A stretch of 64,000 nt of DNA from Roseivirga spongicola (GTDB lineage Bacteria > Bacteroidota > Bacteroidia > Cytophagales > Cyclobacteriaceae): the NCBI RefSeq assembly GCF_001592965.1, contig NZ_LRPC01000028.1, positions 248,001-312,000 on the forward strand, in the 5' to 3' direction. The position numbers and the translations under genes were made by a program. This document shows positions 62,253-64,000 of the stretch, piece by piece. Each line of letters starts with the position of its first letter. Position 1 is the first letter of the stretch. A model generated the notes under the pieces. That model was not told the origin of the DNA. It did not search any database and saw only the letters and a program-made list of their open reading frames with translations.

Positions 62253-63884
62253 ATGCATAAGCAAATGAAAAACATCAGAAACAAATTCATCCTTGTCTTT
62301 ACTATGGCTTTGATAGCGATAGGCGTAAAGGCACAGCAAGTACCCTTGTACAATCAGTACTTCAATGCAGGCACATTGGCCTACCCTTCGGGGGCAGTCT
62401 TTCAGGAGCATCGTTACATAAGTTTGGTGTACCGCGACCAGTTTGGGGGGCTGGTCGGGGCACCAAAGAACTTCGCCCTGGCCTATAACTCTACTTTTAG
62501 AAATAAGCTGGCTTTTACAGGAAATGTAACTACAGCCGACATTGGTTTCACCAGTCAGGTCAAATTCTCTGGAGGCATAGGCTATAAACTGTTTGGCGAA
62601 GCAAACGATGGACTGAGTATAGGTAGCCAAGTTGGTCTTTCCTTCTTCAGCCTGAACGAAGAAAGAGTGAACCCAGAAAACCCATCGGACAATGTGCTGG
62701 TAGACTTACTGGGTAACAATGGAAGCTCCTTGAGTGTAGACTTTTCGGCCAGTTACCGAAAAGGTAGACTGGGCATAGATGTGGCCGTTCCAACGGTAAT
62801 CAACCAAAGCCTGTCAGACGATGCCTATATCCGCATTAACGATGACAACGTGCCTGACTTTATAGGTGGAGCAAGATATGGCTTCACCATCAACCCAGAG
62901 CTGAGTTTCACCCCATATTTGGGAGTGAGGTTGAGAGAAACCATTGGTGCCGAACTGGATGTAATGGGAGAGTTGGACTTCAAAGACAAGTTCAAAGCCT
63001 CGTTGGGCTACCGCGATAACTACGGACCAACCATTGGTATTGGAGCTCAGCTGTTGCCAAAGCTGTTGTTCACCTACAACTATGATTTTGGACAGAAAGA
63101 CGCCCCGTTCTTGGCTGATGGCTTCAATGAGTTTGGGCTTCACTATCAGCTTAACACCCCGGAAGAAAAGGCCAATGTATGTGAAGAAGAAGGGCTAGCC
63201 GTAGTGAACAGGATCATAGACCAACGCATTTTCGATGAAAACCTGGTGAACCCAGAAGACAAAGAAAAAGCCTTGTGCTACTTGAAGAGCTTGGAAGAAG
63301 GCAAGAAGAAGGAAGTCAATAAGAAAGCAGAAGAAGCCTATAAGGCCCTATTCTTAAAGATTGAAAAAGAAGAGTTGGCCAAGATAGAAGCAGCCAGACT
63401 GGAAGCCTTGCGAGTGGAGAAAGCCAAGCAAGAAGCCGAAGAAGCAGCAGCAGAGCGCAGAAGGGTGGAAGAGATTGAAAGGGCCAAGATGAAAGAGCTG
63501 GAGAGATTGGCTTTGGAGAAGGAAAGGGCGATCAAGAAAGCCTTGAGCCTGGCCACAGAATCAGTCGCCTTTAACTCTGGCAGTGCCAACCTGAAAGAAG
63601 AGTCGTTTGAGTCGCTCAATCAGGTGGTGGAATTACTCAAGTCCAACCCAGAGCTCAGGTTGAAGCTATCGGGCTACACCGACAATAGCGGTAATGCCCA
63701 GTCGAACCTAGCGCTATCCAAACAAAGAGCAGCAGCAGTAAAAGCCTACTTAGTAAGCCAAGATGTAGCAGCAGATAGGTTAGAAGCCGAAGGTTATGGC
63801 ATAGCCAACCCAAGAGCAGACAACAGCACAGCCGAAGGCCGGGCACTCAACAGGAGAGTGGAGCTTTCCATCATAAAGAAATAA
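62253..63884 (+). CDS. PorP/SprF-family T9SS partner fused to OmpA domain
   Basis: A 543-aa exported protein; the ATG at 62265 directly before KNIRNKFILVF is an equally good start. After the signal peptide (ending GVKAQ), residues about 25-305 are a PorP/SprF outer-membrane barrel (VPLYNQYFNAGTLAYPSG; FALAYNSTF; FTYNYDFGQ). About 85 residues rich in Glu, Lys, Arg and Ala follow, predicted as one long charged helix. The C-terminal OmpA domain (about 430-543) has AFNSGSANLKEESFESL and SGYTDNSGNAQSNLALSKQR, with RALNRRVELSI at the end, and should bind peptidoglycan. SprF-like proteins are needed for secretion or attachment of type B T9SS substrates. The gene begins 11 bases after the giant protein stop, so it is its likely dedicated partner. 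Confidence 0.9.
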   Translation: MHKQMKNIRNKFILVFTMALIAIGVKAQQVPLYNQYFNAGTLAYPSGAVFQEHRYISLVYRDQFGGLVGAPKNFALAYNSTFRNKLAFTGNVTTADIGFTSQVKFSGGIGYKLFGEANDGLSIGSQVGLSFFSLNEERVNPENPSDNVLVDLLGNNGSSLSVDFSASYRKGRLGIDVAVPTVINQSLSDDAYIRINDDNVPDFIGGARYGFTINPELSFTPYLGVRLRETIGAELDVMGELDFKDKFKASLGYRDNYGPTIGIGAQLLPKLLFTYNYDFGQKDAPFLADGFNEFGLHYQLNTPEEKANVCEEEGLAVVNRIIDQRIFDENLVNPEDKEKALCYLKSLEEGKKKEVNKKAEEAYKALFLKIEKEELAKIEAARLEALRVEKAKQEAEEAAAERRRVEEIERAKMKELERLALEKERAIKKALSLATESVAFNSGSANLKEESFESLNQVVELLKSNPELRLKLSGYTDNSGNAQSNLALSKQRAAAVKAYLVSQDVAADRLEAEGYGIANPRADNSTAEGRALNRRVELSIIKK

Positions 63885-63921
63885 GTTGATGGCTATTGAA
63901 GGTTGAGGTTAATAGTCAAAA

Positions 63922-63950
63922 TAAAAAGCCACCGAACGGGTGGCTTTTTT
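63922..63950 (+). terminator. Intrinsic terminator
   Basis: AAAAGCCACC / GGTGGCTTTT perfect stem (63924-63933 with 63939-63948), five-base loop, continued T-run. It ends the giant adhesin-PorP/OmpA operon. The final 50 bases of the window show nothing further. Confidence 0.93.
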
Positions 63951-64000
63951 CAAGTGAAGAGCGTTGAGGTGAATGAGTTTTTAAAATGAAAGGAGCTTAG

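Noticed and set aside
1-64000. tRNA, rRNA, riboswitch and CRISPR features
   Set aside because: Gaps were read for cloverleaf T-loop motifs, known riboswitch cores and regularly spaced repeats with unique spacers, and none was convincing. A covariance-model search (tRNAscan-SE, Infernal with Rfam) would be decisive.

Overview
The window looks like the chromosome of a member of the Bacteroidota, probably a marine, gliding-type Cytophagales relative. The genus cannot be settled from this sequence. The evidence is lineage-specific: a type IX secretion (T9SS) substrate with a CHU_C-type C-terminus, a PorP/SprF-family partner, PorD (DUF4835) beside coaBC-rpoZ-bamD, several TAnnTTTG promoter boxes, little sign of Shine-Dalgarno sequences, and a LytTR response regulator next to a TPR histidine kinase. 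Nearly every open stretch is coding. I saw no tRNA, rRNA, CRISPR array, transposase or phage gene.

Layout. 0-3.7 kb: the 3' part of a GH29 alpha-L-fucosidase, a short repeat-rich gap, a DUF3050 protein, a TauE/SafE exporter and a RelE/ParE-type toxin-antitoxin pair. 3.8-11 kb: a KamA-family radical SAM aminomutase, a small outer-membrane-type protein, lycopene cyclase, a lipoprotein, a secreted family often misnamed asparagine synthetase B, and an FtsX-like permease. 11-19.3 kb: rsmG, an ECF sigma factor and a GT2 glycosyltransferase on the minus strand; tgt, an LptF/LptG permease and an EamA transporter on the plus strand; then M23 peptidase, ispE and fabI on the minus strand. 19.4-25.2 kb: a divalent-metal efflux operon with a CzcA-CzcC fusion. 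25.2-31.8 kb: a minus-strand cell-envelope cluster (ostA, bamD, rpoZ, coaBC, porD, recN). 31.8-44.4 kb: tilS, mdh, a YwqK-like protein, an 869-aa membrane-anchored protein coupled to an MscS channel, a Cys/Met-metabolism PLP enzyme and a 1058-aa secreted BNR/sortilin-like protein.

The last 20 kb is the most unusual part. A TPR-HisKA_2 kinase and a LytTR regulator overlap by one base. About 1 kb of palindromic and direct repeats follows, and then one 13.8-kb gene encoding a ~4604-aa modular T9SS type B cell-surface protein. Immediately downstream is its likely dedicated partner, a PorP/SprF barrel joined through a long charged helix to an OmpA peptidoglycan-binding domain. In the giant protein, two BNR beta-propellers appear to be inserted inside Ig-like domains, while a third copy of the same Ig-like domain is uninterrupted. 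The inserts are more AT-rich than much of the rest of the gene.

Other points of interest are residue changes in otherwise ordinary enzymes. The KamA protein has Arg and Ser where lysine aminomutase uses two Asp, which resembles glutamate 2,3-aminomutase. Tgt has lost its three zinc cysteines. CoaBC lacks the classical decarboxylase Asn and Cys. Several genes also carry a TAnnTTTG box only 3-7 bases before the start codon, suggesting leaderless or near-leaderless mRNAs. All family assignments were made by reading motifs; no database search was run.
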